Shown here: positions 35,601 to 46,600 of the stretch, piece by piece | Position numbering within the stretch: position 1 is the stretch's first letter | How the letters are laid out: every line of letters starts with the position of its first letter | From: Branchiostoma floridae | Taxonomy: Eukaryota > Chordata > Leptocardii > Amphioxiformes > Branchiostomatidae | Length of the DNA: 51,246 nucleotides | Assembly: GCF_000003815.2 (NCBI RefSeq) | Contig: NC_049983.1 | Location: 418,484-469,729 of the forward strand | Reading direction: 5' to 3' | Made by a program: the position numbers and the translations under genes | Notes under the pieces: model-generated | The model's database searches: none | What the model was told of the DNA's origin: nothing | Seen by the model: the letters and a program-made list of their open reading frames with translations, nothing else

Positions 35601-38600
35601 TTATTGCTTTCTTTAGCATATTTTACAACTTGTCCTAATAAATTTAGTGTTTACACAATGTCTACCTATTGATATTTTATCTCTTATTAGCACAAACATC
35701 TGTCTTCTATATTTTATTACAAATGTATCTAAGTGTAAAGTTGTACTGTTGATACAGTGTAACATCATGGCTCAACATGAAAATAATGCGACATATTCAC
35801 ACACTTACCTTTCACCTTGACCAAGTTGACCTTGTTATAAGGCAATTAATATTGCTGATATTCTATAGATGTGACATTGTTGGTAATATAAGATACCATA
35901 ATGTTGTGTACATTGCAAAAGTATATGAAGTATGATATTTAATCTTGTACAATGCGACTCAACTGGTGCAAAAAACACCATTGACTGTAACCCAAAATGT
36001 GAACTTTTAAACCCAAATTTACTTATTTCTTAAAGAATAAGGTAAGATGACAATTATTGTGTGAAAGGACACCAGTGGGTGCTGCATACATCGACCCTGT
36101 GTAAAAGCATAATAAAATGCCATGAATGTTCAGAACTCTGTGGAGTGATTCTATGTAGTACATATTACGGGGAAATAAGATAAAACAAGCTTTGCAGCCT
36201 TTACTTACCTTTTCATCACCCCTCAAAAAAGGTATTTTTTTTATTTTCATCGTTTATCGCGCAGCCGGCCATATCTGAGGGTAGGTTTTGGCAACTTTGT
36301 GGAGCCATATCTCAGCAACCCTTCAAGATATTCGCTTCATCTAAAAAGCATTTTACTCCTCTTGGTTAGCTCTTTCAGAAACAGTAAAAACAGTCATTGT
36401 ATTGTGTTTTTGCCAAGGCACAGCATTTTGCCTTGCCGGGCTTGAAGTGCTGACCTACTTTTTCCTGACGATATCCCTAACACGCGGCAAGGCACAACTT
36501 TTTTTTAAAGATTTCTTGTTTAAACACAGACTATGGTGATGTCCAATGTAAACTCTGTGGACCGACCTTAGGAAGGCCCCCTGCCGGAACTGTCTGTGTG
36601 AGCTGTGTCCACGCCAGCTTGTGTTGCCCGTGGATCTCCAGTGTCCCACCTGCCATGACCAGGAACTGTTTGCTGTTCTTCTGGTCGTCCTTGCGGCCGT
36701 ACAGGGACACTGTGGCTTTCCCCTGGTACGAACATGTCTCACTGCCGATGTGGAACTCGCCATCGCTGGCCACGATGACCTCACGTGACCTCAGGACTAT
36801 TTCTGCATCACTTGTCGATCCCAAGTCAGCAAATACAATCCTTCCTGTTTAAAAAGTAGGAAGGTCCGTGATATCTTCGAATAGCTTAGCAACGCATTTA
36901 TGCTTATCATAGAAGGAAAATTAGGAGCACGCCTAACCTATTGTTCAAATATTTATATTCTTCTTACCATTCATAAAACTAAGTGCTCATTTTCTACTTA
37001 AAGAAATGCCTGTTTGGTTATCTAGGGCGCAACTCTGGTTAATCATCTAGGGCGAATCATCAACCCTATACTAGTAGGGCTTAGGCCTAGGTCCCATTTT
37101 CAACCGGGCCCCTGCCGGGATGTTTGTGGAAACGAAAAATTAAAAGTGTGTTTTAAGCAATATACAAAAGTTATGCTCATGGATATTTTTTCTAGCTTCT
37201 GTGTGTTTTGTTGCCTTTTATGTCATACTTTTTTCGTTTCCGAAAGCTACCCGGCCGGGCCCCGGGTTGGGAATTGGGACCCAAGCCTTATATGTCTATT
37301 TGGGCCAAGACGGGTATTGTGGAGCGCCATGGCTCTTGACAGGATTTATCATCTATAGTGCAAAGACATATGTGTTACTGACAGGATGCATAGGTATGAA
37401 AAGGTATGAAATGATGTAATGATGAACGCAAGCAATTCTAAAGAGGTATGGTCCAGCCAAATGGAAGAATGTCTCACTTGGCACACCTTCTTTTATTTTT
37501 CAATAATTCAATGACTAGTTACTCTTTCAACAATTATTTTTAGGATTTGGTGTTACAGCTGACAGGATCATGGACAACCTGTCAAAAGTATCAGAAACAG
37601 TTGTTATTGACAGGAACATCCTATCATTAGTACAAAAGACATTAAAAGGAACATCCTGTCAATAGCTTCGCTTCATCTGGAGACTAGGACTTACCCCCGT
37701 CTTTAACTTCCAGGGAGAAAAAGGTGGCAGATGATTGGAGCAGGTAGTGCTGTCCTTGACCCACAACCACCTGCGCGGTGGGGTCGTGCCCAGGGTTCCA
37801 TGGGGTCAAGGTGGGGTCAACATCCGGGCATCCTGGTTAAAAATTGGATCCATGGTTAAAAGTAGAGTAGGTCATATTCTCAGTATTGCACCATGCTTAT
37901 CGTATGTATAGTTGATTGTGTAATTCGGCAGCACACGTTTTAAGCCAACCTCTTTTCTTATCTGCCTGTTGTAACGCAGGTGGTTTCTTTCCCACTCATT
38001 TGGTCAACATTCCCGTACAACTGTGTGCAATTATGTATGGTGCATCTAGCCCGAAAATTTACTACCGTGTCGCTGTTAGCACTTAAAACTACATCAAAAG
38101 CAAATGAACACCATTTGAAATGTTTTATTTCAGCAATGTAAAACTGAAATGCTTCACGACATTGTAATTTTCAACAAGCTTGAAATTTGGTGGAAGCGAA
38201 CTCGTTACATGGCCAAGGAAAATATTCCAGTTACAGTACCTGCTGGACAACCCTAGAAAAACCTGCCTGTGTACCCCAGTCTTTATGGGATTGGCCGCTG
38301 ACACCTAGACAAAAGGCTGCCGATTGTAGCCATTTCTGTGATAGAACACTGAAAAATTTTCAAGCTGTAATCTGAGCAAAGGGATTTTAACCTCCTTGTT
38401 CTGAGTGATACGATTAAACCGCATACTTCCTGAATTTTACACTATGTTAACAGATCGAGGCTTTGAACTGTGTATGACATGTGTAGTAAACATTGTACAT
38501 CTTTGTTATGCTTGTACAATGTGTAGCCTATAATTACAATTTCGAGTTGACAATACCAGTGCCAAATGCATTACATTGTTAATTCAGTCTATGTCTTGGG

Positions 38601-38849
38601 TCGCTTTGGCTAGAATTAAAAAAAAAGAAGAAAAAAAAAGAGAATTCCATCCAATATTCACTTCTTCAGGGTCATAGCAAAAAAAAAACCCCACAACACT
38701 TATTTTTGCTAGGCTCTAGTTGAGAAGTTGAGCACTGAAATAAGTAACATATACACGTATAGAGCAAGTAAGCATTTCTTACCTAAACTTTGTGACTGAA
38801 CCGTTGTCAGAAGACCCAGTAGTACGACCGCAAACGCACAGCTTGACAT
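19350..38849 (-). CDS. CEMIP-like secreted hyaluronan-binding protein/hyaluronidase
   Basis: 25 exons, each joining in phase: 38849-38783, 37832-37695, 36844-36567, 33957-33680, 33189-33119, 32971-32879, 32376-32185, 31678-31509, 30315-30106, 29635-29433, 29149-29080, 28603-28475, 27962-27877, 27293-27162, 26947-26912, 26311-26159, 25717-25537, 25047-24829, 24061-23847, 23027-22848, 22429-22207, 21806-21708, 21055-20895, 20338-20229, 19468-19350. They sum to 3813 nt, 1270 aa. Residues 1-18 are a signal peptide (MSSCAFAVVLLGLLTTVQS). Then come a G8 domain (~23-165, CPDVDPTLTPWNPGHD, GGTLEIHGQHKLAW), a first GG domain (~170-250, GIHVHVIDEISG), parallel beta-helix repeats (~400-720, GQQVLGSYPVHFHMAGDVDE, ELSIHHCFSRCVTIHG, TLGHCFFLEDG), KTSIFHDVDGS (~855), YTIHWDGRAPAQ (~960), GDWLRLGLCYPPG, and a second GG-like domain (~1141-1195), ending VGFKGTVWPSW. 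Human CEMIP, recalled at ~1361 aa, has about 80 residues between exons 6 and 7 that are absent here. With a signal peptide and no membrane anchor it matches CEMIP rather than CEMIP2/TMEM2; the family binds and depolymerises hyaluronan outside cells. Confidence 0.96.
19537..19690 (+). pseudogene. Non-LTR retrotransposon remnant in last CEMIP intron
   Basis: The plus frame at 19537 reads CDCVQDQTMKHLIVCPSC, the Cys-rich motif near the C-terminus of many non-LTR reverse transcriptases. It continues CTWEDLEALTHRGRECVEYW after a frameshift. No reverse transcriptase core is present. Confidence 0.5.
23190..23385 (+). pseudogene. 3' end of a LINE in CEMIP intron
   Basis: Plus frames read RRRRERQATSYLQQ and then KQIRHLAADRTTWKKLAVAC followed by AAAD and a stop, the usual closing sequence of CR1/L2-type reverse transcriptase proteins. 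A stop and frameshift interrupt it, and a (GAT)n tail follows. It is 5'-truncated and dead. Confidence 0.65.
25850..26060. repeat. Degenerate CATTTCG minisatellite
   Basis: CCATTTCG/TCCATTTCGT units recur every ~8-15 bases through CEMIP intron 16. They give long artificial frames on both strands with F/H/S-rich or N/G/E-rich composition. Confidence 0.85.
26604..26663. repeat. (TA)n microsatellite
   Basis: About 60 bases of near-perfect TA, within CEMIP intron 15. Confidence 0.97.
28080..28370 (-). mobile_element. Possible tRNA-derived SINE
   Basis: Read on the minus strand, CAGAGTGTTTGGTCCAGGAG then CCTGGGTTTTAATCCTGTC resemble degenerate A and B boxes of an internal pol III promoter. The rest differs from the SINE at 47881-48130. 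Weak call. Confidence 0.35.
30337..30955 (-). pseudogene. 5'-truncated non-LTR retrotransposon in CEMIP intron 8
   Basis: A 166-residue open frame (30955-30455) holds LRISCHKLRVESGR, then RVCQFCNLNKIEDESHFLLD and CSLYSND, the Cys/His C-terminal region of an amphioxus non-LTR reverse transcriptase protein. A ~115 bp 3' tail follows and contains AATAAAG on the minus strand at about 30341. The polymerase domain is missing. Its 3' end stops about 22 bp from the acceptor of CEMIP exon 9 at 30315. Confidence 0.75.
31071..31229. mobile_element. Short inverted-repeat element
   Basis: AGACTAGGTCAGGCTTGCGT at the left pairs with ACGCAAGCCTGGCCTAGTCT at about 31174-31193. A further CGAGACTAGGTCA follows near 31217 after the palindrome TCTCGCGAGA. 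It is non-coding and lies inside CEMIP intron 8. Confidence 0.7.
33239..33446. mobile_element. MITE with ~85 bp inverted arms
   Basis: The left end starts TAACGCTTGTTCACCTTTAT and the right end on the minus strand TAACGCTAGTTAGTTCACTT. The arms continue with CCGC, GGTTAACC / GGGTAACT, TATATCC and TTGACGGACGG / GTCGACGGACC. Related copies lie at 8845-8970 and 11621-11826, and the ends resemble those of the large element 13824-16976. Confidence 0.85.
34185..34385 (-). mobile_element. SINE body copy
   Basis: GTTCTTTAACGTACTTGAAG, GTGTGGCTCTTCTTGAT, AACGTCCTATCTGAGGAAAG and CTAGGTACTCATTTCCACCT match the body of the SINE at 47881-48130 in the same orientation. The tRNA-like head is missing. Confidence 0.75.
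34491..36493. mobile_element. Possible ~2 kb element with GCCTTGCCGCGT ends
   Basis: GCCTTGCCGCGT at 34491-34502 pairs with ACGCGGCAAGGC at 36482-36493. Further GCCTTGCC copies lie near the right end. The inside holds a GC-rich block at 35140-35345 and AT-rich sequence elsewhere. The 12 bp match is short, and no target duplication is clear. It lies in CEMIP intron 3, ending ~74 bp from exon 3. Confidence 0.35.
35140..35345. other. CpG-dense block inside CEMIP intron 3
   Basis: About 200 bases crowded with CG dinucleotides (GGCGCGCCG, GCCGGGCGGCGGCGCCGCGC), unlike the AT-rich flanks. An ATG at 35395 opens six codons ending at a possible donor, CAAG/GTAAAA (35413/35414), on the plus strand. 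It could be a promoter with a short first exon or part of a mobile element. I cannot identify a product. Confidence 0.35.
37082..37289. mobile_element. Fold-back element with GGGCCC-rich arms
   Basis: The left arm (GGTCCCATTTTCAACCGGGC then GGAAACGAAAAA) pairs with the right arm (GTTTCCGAAAGCTACCCGGC then GAATTGGGACC). A related single arm lies at 39180-39262. It sits in CEMIP intron 2. Confidence 0.75.
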
Positions 38850-38999
38850 TTCAAGTCTGATGTACGACACGTTGCTCAAACTGCACCCTTTTTTCCTTCG
38901 GACTCTATGGCTGTATCTTCACCAATATGTAATACGTATATGTATTATTTGGACAAGGAAGAGGCGTGACACAAGCGGATACACGACGCGAGGTCAGCA

Positions 39000-39007
39000 T
39001 ATTTATA
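39000..39007 (-). promoter_or_regulatory. TATA-like box of CEMIP
   Basis: Minus strand TATAAATA, about 150 bases before the CEMIP ATG at 38849. A start about 30 bases on would give a 5' UTR near 120 nt. Position and sequence fit a core promoter, with no direct proof. Confidence 0.5.
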
Positions 39008-39179
39008 GTGTTTACATGCTGTAGATAAAATACCAATGGTGGCATCGTGCGGCGTAATGTTTAGAGTTCGAGGCACGGTGCTGCGCCCTTGGGAAAGACC
39101 ACACGACTTTATTCACTTCAGGCGGAAATATGTACCCAAGAGCTTTGTGTTCGGGACGTTCGTTTAGGATAGTGAATTG

Positions 39180-39262
39180 GGGCCCCGATATAGGCCTACG
39201 TCACATTTTCAAAACGGGGCCCGACCGGGTAGCTTTCGGGAACGAAAAGTACGATATACAAG
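39180..39262. mobile_element. Single arm of the GGGCCC-type fold-back element
   Basis: TAGGCCTACGTCACATTTTC, CGGGGCCCGACCGGGTAGCT and TTCGGGAACGAAAAG match the arms of the element at 37082-37289. It lies upstream of the CEMIP promoter. Confidence 0.65.
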
Positions 39263-40317
39263 GCACGAAACTAATTTAAAACAAGACATAACAAGAATAG
39301 TCGCCTGCACTATTTGTGTATATATTTTAGGTATATAGTTCTTTTTTTTCACATCCACAAACAGACCCGGCGTTGATAAAAGAACCCACCACACTTATCG
39401 AAAAAAGCACGGGTCCTTCTCGGGGAGAAATTGATCAAACCTTATAGTCAGGTATCAATTATTCCACAATGTATCGTGGTTATTCTCAAACAATAAATAC
39501 AGGGCATTCATTCGCTTGGAGACAGGTCAACGATGTAAACGGGCCTTAGAAACAAAAATGAGTTCGAAGGTCACAAACCTCATATCGAATTTCAGATAAT
39601 TTTGCTTAGATGCAATAAAGTGAATAGTCCTAAATATATAGCCTCCGTTGAAGACGTCGCACGGAGCTGGCTGTTATTTTGGGGTGAGGGCGCTGAATCC
39701 TCAAGCAGAGGTTTTGACAATACAAGACACAATGCAAAATAGAAAGCCCGATAAAAACGACTAAAAAACGTAAAAACAAACAGCCAGAGCCTAACCTCTG
39801 CTCTGAGCTTAATATAAGGCTTCATTAATATACTGGAAAACAAGTGCTTTTAAAAAAGCTGGCATTTTGCCAAGGTTTGCGTGTGTGAATGTTTTTTTTC
39901 TAGTTATTAGAATGTCATATAAATAGAACAGAATAAAAACCTGATATGGGCGCATGGAGAGATTCACAAATATGCAAATGAGTTATGTCCTGGAATATGA
40001 AAATGATATGTTTATACATGTCTAAATATTACGGTTCATCAAATACATCATAGATCCACAAAAAAGTTTGAGAAGAGTTCCATATTAGCATATAAGGTAA
40101 TGCGTTCGAAAAAGGAGAGGTTATGTGTATTGCTAATATTCCATTGACCACGAACATTGTACCACGAATAATGTCCATAAAAACTAATGCCACAATTGAT
40201 TAACCCTCTCCTCCTGTCAAAGTCCATAAACAAGGCATTTCGTGCCATAGAATAAAATATACAAAAACAACAGCCACGCAGGGCCTCGGTGGTGTTCTTT
40301 ATGACACGAGAGAATGG
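39263..40317. other. Intergenic, nothing recognised
   Basis: AT-rich sequence without convincing exons, RNA genes or repeats. Frames found here are short and lack coding character. Confidence 0.5.
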
Positions 40318-40578
40318 TATAGGTGTCATATAGAATACAATTGTTACGTTTATGAAGGTTAGACATCCAGGTAAACAATATTCAAATACAATTCATTCTC
40401 TACAACTGGATAAAAAAACGGATATTTACTTCCGGACGTTTCGAGAGACATCCATCTTTCTTCTTCAGCGTCACTAGACTGAACTAGCAGAACAATTCAA
40501 ACCAAGTACAGCTAACTAGAAAAACTGGTTTAACCAGTAAGTCATATAGAATACAATTGTATTCTATATGACACCTAT
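40318..40578. mobile_element. Inverted-repeat element ending TATAGGTGTCATATAG
   Basis: 27 bp at 40318-40344 are exactly inverted at 40552-40578. The inner copy is part of a perfect 32 bp palindrome (40541-40572, GTCATATAGAATACAA and its mirror). Between them, CGGACGTTTCGAGAGACATC and CTTTCTTCTTCAGCGTCAC resemble the terminal repeat of Penelope-like elements, a weak impression. Confidence 0.6.
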
Positions 40579-40717
40579 ACCGTGTTGCAACCGCGGTGTA
40601 TTCCGTATCACACGAGGTACCAACCCGAACGCGGGTTGGGTCGCCCAACGGCCGAAGGGTGATCCGACCCGCGGGAGGGCTGGGACCGAGGGTGATGTGG
40701 AATACACCGTGTTGTAT
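40579..40717. mobile_element. CG-rich fold-back segment
   Basis: CGGTGTATTCCGTATCACAC and the mirrored GGTGATGTGGAATACACCG flank a CG-rich core with CCCGAACGCGGGTTGGG. It joins the elements on both sides, forming a nested cluster. Confidence 0.6.
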
Positions 40718-41015
40718 TTTATTTATGTCATACCCACCTGAGAATACACATATTTGGATGCGAAATGCGCCATAAGTTGACAAAATTTGGTGCCCTCGAA
40801 CAAACATTGTTACAACAGCAATGTTCCAACTTCCGAATCAGGTATTCAAATTTTCGCCCGCACCGCTCTGGCGTGCGCAGTGTATATATGTTCAAATTAT
40901 TCGATGGAAGCCTGTGTGATGCAACTTTGAAGCCTGTGTGGTACGGCTTTTTATCACACGGTTTGGAACAGCTGTATTGAACGTTCTCGCGGCCCAGGTA
41001 TGACATAAAAAAAGA
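40718..41015. mobile_element. MITE with TTTTATTTATGTCATACC ends
   Basis: TTTATGTCATACCCACCTGA at the left pairs with CAGGTATGACATAAAAAAA at the right, with TGAGAA / TTCTCG just inside. Core ~240 bp. Frames on both strands across it are not gene-like. Confidence 0.6.
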
Positions 41016-41273
41016 TATTAATAGGATGAGTCATGTCTATTTTCTGAATGTTTCTTTACAATGGAAAACCATGAGTGAAACAATACATATCAAATCTGCA
41101 AGGGGGACTCTAGACAACGTTTATAGGAAGAACCTTGTCCTCTATTTGACATGTGTTAAGATGGAAAAAACATATTTCATTCTTCAACTACCATCCACGT
41201 ACAAATTACCTCTGCGACTATGAGTAATAATGTTTGTATGGAATTCAATTCATAGAATGGTACATTTTCATTT

Positions 41274-41550
41274 TGGGGTGTGTGTGTGTGTGTGTTGATC
41301 TCTACATTGGAAGGGGGACTTTCAGTGTGAAAATGCCCTCCCTGGCACTAGAGAACCTTATGCCAAATCGCAAATCAACACTACCCCAAAACAAAACAAA
41401 AAACAGCGCAGTGCTACATATATACAGATTATAGATAGACAGATAGAATATATATATACAAAGATATCTATATATATATCTACACATCTAGTAGATAGAT
41501 ATAAGAATTAAGATAGATAGATATTAGATGGATAGATATAGATATATATA
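41274..41550. repeat. (GT)n and (GATA)n simple repeats
   Basis: GTGTGTGTGTGTGTGT at about 41278-41297, and interrupted GATAGATAGA / TATATATA tracts at 41428-41550. Confidence 0.9.
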
Positions 41551-42493
41551 GGGTAGACGATATGTCCTTGGTAAGTCATGTGGTGTCCACAATTTGTTCT
41601 TCAAATTAGTAGATGAGTTGTCATAGGAATGTGGATACACTCTCCAAGCAGATGTTTGGGGAGGATTTTTGTGTGATGGCAGGGCTTAATATATAACTTT
41701 CAGGAAAGCCACACTTGTCCAGACTGGAAGGCACCTGTGTGTCGGGACAGCTACATGACGTAACACATACCTGTAAAAAATATGCCTGTTAGCACCTGCT
41801 GTTATACTTATGCAGGCCCTTGGGTACAATAAAACTTTTGTGCTGTATTTGGCAACACTCACGTACGCTAACCACCTTACATAAAACAAAATTGATTACT
41901 ATTATTACATAATAATTTATATCAATTAGTAATTTGTAGTCTAAATGGAACAAAATTGGTTTTGAATGTATATGTACATCAATGTCTTCAACTTGTATCT
42001 GTACATGTACCTGTTCAAAGTGAAGCATTGATGGACAACAAATTTCAAGACTACACATCTAAATCTACTAAATTCCTTATCAACGATGACAATTGTGATA
42101 ATCCCGTACAAAAACTGGTCTAAGACTCAAATGTGTAAGTCAAAGATAACAATTCATAACTGAAAAAGGCAGATGGTCCTTAACCTTATAAATTCAGTAT
42201 GCTGACCTGAGACAATGTACAGAACAGGTTGGCATGATGAAAGGAACTCATTGGAAGCTTGACAGCTTCAGATAGCTGGCTGTAGTTTCTGCTCCCTCAG
42301 GCACCTGTTCTGTTTCATAGCTGTATTTGGAACGAGGAAAAAGGAGATGTTTAGATACAGCAAATCCTACATATCACCATAGCTTTAGCTGCAAGTACTG
42401 ATAAGGCCATGTTGATTTAGATGGATGACATGCCCAGTAAACCAATTCAATTGTGTGAATAAAAAAGTTTGGCAAAGAAAATTGTCTTCATTA
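41551..42493. other. Intergenic, nothing recognised
   Basis: No exon, RNA gene or transposon end is convincing here. Confidence 0.5.
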
Positions 42494-43555
42494 TTACCTC
42501 CATGAAATGTCATGGAGGTTATATTTTACCCTGTGTTTATCTGTGTGTCTGTGTGTGTGTGTGTAAACAAGATAACTCAAGAACAGCTGGGTGGATTGGT
42601 TTGATACTTGGTGTGTTGGTAGGGTGTGATGAAAGCTGGAAATGATTTTGGGCCCCCTAGTGGCTCCCCTTGGTACTGCAGCGCAACTTCCGGTTTTGCT
42701 ATCTTGGTGTTCTGAACATGCTATGGTCACGATTTTTGAGGTGTTAGATAGCTCTTGTGCTCAGAAAGAAATGACATAAGTTTGGGCTCCCTAGCGTCTA
42801 GTTTTGGGATAGCAGGGGCATTTTTGTCAAAAACTTCTGAAGAGGATAACTCAAGAAGGGAACAGCGGATTTTCATGATTTTTGGTATGTAGGTACCTTA
42901 GACAATGTTGTACAAGATACTAATTATGCAAAATACGAATACATTTGCATAATTAATGAGAATATTCTATCATAGCAGTTTTTTCTATGTAACTCTTGTC
43001 CTGGACATGATATGATCTTGACATTTGGCTGGTAGATAGCTTGCAGTGTCATGACAAAGTGGGGCAGGTTTCAGCCCCCTAACATTTAATTTCGGAACTG
43101 CAGGGGCGTTTTTGTCAAGACATTCCAAAGAGGATAACTGCAGAAACGATTGACGAATTGGCATTATTTAGGCATGAAGGTAGCTTGGGCAAAGATGTTC
43201 ATAATGATATGCATGTTATGCAAATGAGGACTCAATTTGCATAATTAATGAGGGGATTTTATAATTCCATTGTTTGCAATAACTGTACTTCAATAAATGT
43301 AACACTTGTTAATTATGATGGTGGAATATAAGCAGAAACCAAATATGCTAATGAGGAACTAATTTGCATAATCTATGTAAAAAGGGCAAAACCGCCCATT
43401 GATTAATGATTTTATAATTTTGACATGTGTATGTTAGTCAATGATCAATAACACCATGCATAAATCATGTTAATGTGTTAGTCAATTGCATGAAATTCAC
43501 AAAAGCTCTAAATATTCATGGAGGTATGAGGTCACCGAACTCTAGTTATGTATGA
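42494..43555 (+). mobile_element. ~1.06 kb repeat with CCTCCATGAAATGTCATGG start
   Basis: Begins with the hairpin CCTCCATGAAATGTCATGG and a GT-rich tract, followed by ATAACTCAAGAACAGCTGGG. It carries three loosely repeated segments (GATAACTCAAGAAGG, GATAACTGCAGAAACG; TTTGCATAATTAATGAG at three places) and ends CATGGAGGTATGAGGTCACC then GAACTCTAGTT. The 3' end is repeated at 49604-49665 and the 5' part, inverted, at 7048-7945. It has no coding capacity, so it is a non-autonomous mobile repeat. It ends ~60 bp from the NLR stop codon. Confidence 0.75.
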
Positions 43556-43615
43556 GATCTTAGGAAGGTGAAACAAATGAGTAAACACATAAGTATGGCA
43601 CAGTATCAGAATAGC

Positions 43616-46600
43616 TCACTGTAGCTCCTTGAGTGTTGGGTGTCCATCTGCAGCCTGCACCACAGCATTGAAGCCTGCAGGCTCCATGGAGATGTAAAAC
43701 AGGTTCAGCTCCTCCAGGTTAGGGAGTCTGGGTAGAGCCTCAGTCAGATCCATGGCAGCGGTGTTAGATAGGTGTGAAGGTGTGTCTGCGTGACCAGACA
43801 TGTCCAGCCTGGTCAGTGCCGGAAGTTTGCTGATAAGTTGTGTGACCCTCCCCAGTCCGGCTCCCGTTACTCCAGTATTCCATGAGATGTTCAGCTCCTG
43901 CAGTGTGATGTTACAGGGATCATGAGGAGCTGTTGCCAGACTTTGTACCAGTGACACAATTCCGATGTCTCCAATGTCATTATCGCTCAAGTTCAACACC
44001 TGTAATCGCACCAGGTGAGGCAGAGCTTTGATCAGGGATGATACTCCTCTGTCACTGATACCCATCTCACTGAGAACCAACACCTTCATGGCTGTGAGGT
44101 GATGGAGGATAGCAGCCAGACATTCCAGACCGAGGTCTCCTATGGCATTATTGCTTATGTCCAGTTTGATCAGTCTGGTTAGCTGACACAGTACAGGGAC
44201 CAGTGTGCGCATGCCTGTGACACCGATTCTGATATCCCTCAGGACCAACACCTGCATGGCTGTGAAGATGGGGACGACAGTGATGAGGAATTCCAGCCCA
44301 GTGTTGCCGATCTCATTGCAAGTTATATCAAGTTCTGTCAGTCGCAACAGGTTGCCCATGTAGGGTGCCAGGAATGACATACCCAAGGCTGTTATGCCTA
44401 CACGCGCAAGGCGGAGTACAGCTAGGTGTGGAAGACTGGGCAGCCCAACCTGCAGAACTTCCATCCCAGCATCACCAAGCTCAGGGTTCCAGCTAAGATC
44501 CAGCTCCTCTAACAGAGACATGTGGCTGAACCCCTGTACAAGTGGCTGGAGTGATGATGGTGTTAGTAGTGTGGCTATGTTTGACAGATCCAGCGCCCTC
44601 AGACCAGGAACATTCTTCAGAACTGAAACCAGCCAGGCTGTCTTGTCAGGTGAACCAAACATCATGTACCGCAATCTTAGGTCTAACTGCAGCCCAGGAA
44701 TGGCGGAAGGGAAAGTCTTTTCCAGGTACTGAAGATCTACTGCACTACGAAAGAAGGATAATTCTAGAATCATTCTATCTGGGAAATGTAATGGCTGGAT
44801 GTTTTCCAAGTAATACTTAAAAGTTGTATGTTGTTTCCTCATTCTATTGATATCCAAGATGACAACTGGCAGGGCTTTGCTGACAGCCTGCAGTATCTCT
44901 TGCTCTTTTCTTTCATTCAATACTTTCAGGCAGAGCAACACAAACCTCTTGTAAGTTTCAACTGATTTTTGTACCTCTGACTTTACAGGTAGGTGGGACT
45001 TATGAAAGTCATCTGGTTGTAAATGGGAAAACTCCTCCTCACTAAGGTAGCACAGTTCTTCCATCACAGCTTGTGCTGCCTGTGATTCACAGCCACATGT
45101 GAACTGAAGCAGATTGCTGAGTTCAAACACCTTTGTTATGGAGGTGAGCTGCAGCAGCTCTCCAATGTCTTGATTCTCCGAAGCATGGGCAACATATCGT
45201 CCAGCCAGGAACTCTTGCATGGTCTTGTGGGAAAAGCTCAGCTGTTTCCTAGGAATCAGAGGATGCAATCTAGAGGAAGAAACCTCCAAGGACACCACAC
45301 CCAGCTTTAACAGCAACTCCCAATTCACCTTTTCTTTCTCTACTTCCGTAAGGTCGAGCAGGGTCTCATTCCTCAGCAGTGCCTGTAGCGCAAGCTTACC
45401 AAGCTGCAGTAATGACTCTGCAACCTCTGTAGGCAGCCCTTCTGTTGGCATGTTCACTCCTTCCCGCTTACAGTACTTTCTAACCAGACATATCAACAGA
45501 TTGTCGTACAATCCCGTCATTGTTCCAGCAGACACCATCTCTTGGTCCTTCGCCCACAACGCACAGACGAGCATCAGGAAAATTGGGGTCTGGATCAAAG
45601 TGTTCAAGAGTTCATTATCTTTGACATGAACAGCAAGGTTCCTTGCCAGTTCCTGCTTCCCAACAACGGTGAAATATTGCTGCATGTATGCCTCCACGTG
45701 TCTACGGGAGAAGCCCATGATCCGCACATGACAGTCTGGCCGGGTGTACTCCTGCACTCCTGCTGAGGGTCGGGAGGTGATCACTATTGTGCTGTAGGGG
45801 TACAACTTGCCAGACAGGAGTTTTGGAATAGCCTGCCCAGCTGCTTTGGCCTCAGGTTGCAGCTCATCATACCCATCTAGGAGGAAGAGTACAGAAGACT
45901 TGCTCCTCTGTAGGATTGTTCTGATGGACTGTACATCAATACTTTCCGTTGTTTCATAAACACACTGGTCCCACACCATCTCCTCTATGGTCTCTCCCAC
46001 TCTCACTTCTCGAAGTCTGATCAACAGGATGATGCTGTGCTGCCTGCCCAACTCTGTTTTCTGTGAGACGGCGTCTAGGGCTTCTTTGGACAGAAATGTT
46101 GTCTTTCCCCCTCCGGCTTCACCCTCAATCAAAATGCACCTTGGCGCTGTAGACTGCCCTGTGATATCTGGCTTGAACAAGTCGTCTAATGACTGTAGTT
46201 CTTTCATTTGCTCTTCCCTGTCTGATTCTGACCTATTACCAGTTCTTTTAGCTGTTGGTATCAACTCTAACTGGGTGAAGATATCACTGATGGTGAGTGT
46301 GAAGTTGTCATCCCAGATTAGAGGCTTGAAGTGAGTCAGTCTTAACTCGTAGTACTTCTTCACATTCATCCGAAAAATATCTGAAAGTGAAATAGAAACA
46401 GTAGCAAATAAGATTTCAAAATGCAAGTAAAGATTTTACTAATTAAGTATGCAAATTAGGTCCAAATTTCCTTAATTTGCACTTCATTACTGTATGTACA
46501 TGTACATCTCTACCAAAGTACCTGCATGTTGAATATCATTAAAAAAAATATGAGCATAGTTTGTGTTATACACATTTGTTCCCACAAACAGCCTGTCCGC

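Noticed and set aside
44394-46334. Several plus-strand frames across the NLR
   Set aside because: All are shadows of the long NACHT-LRR exon.
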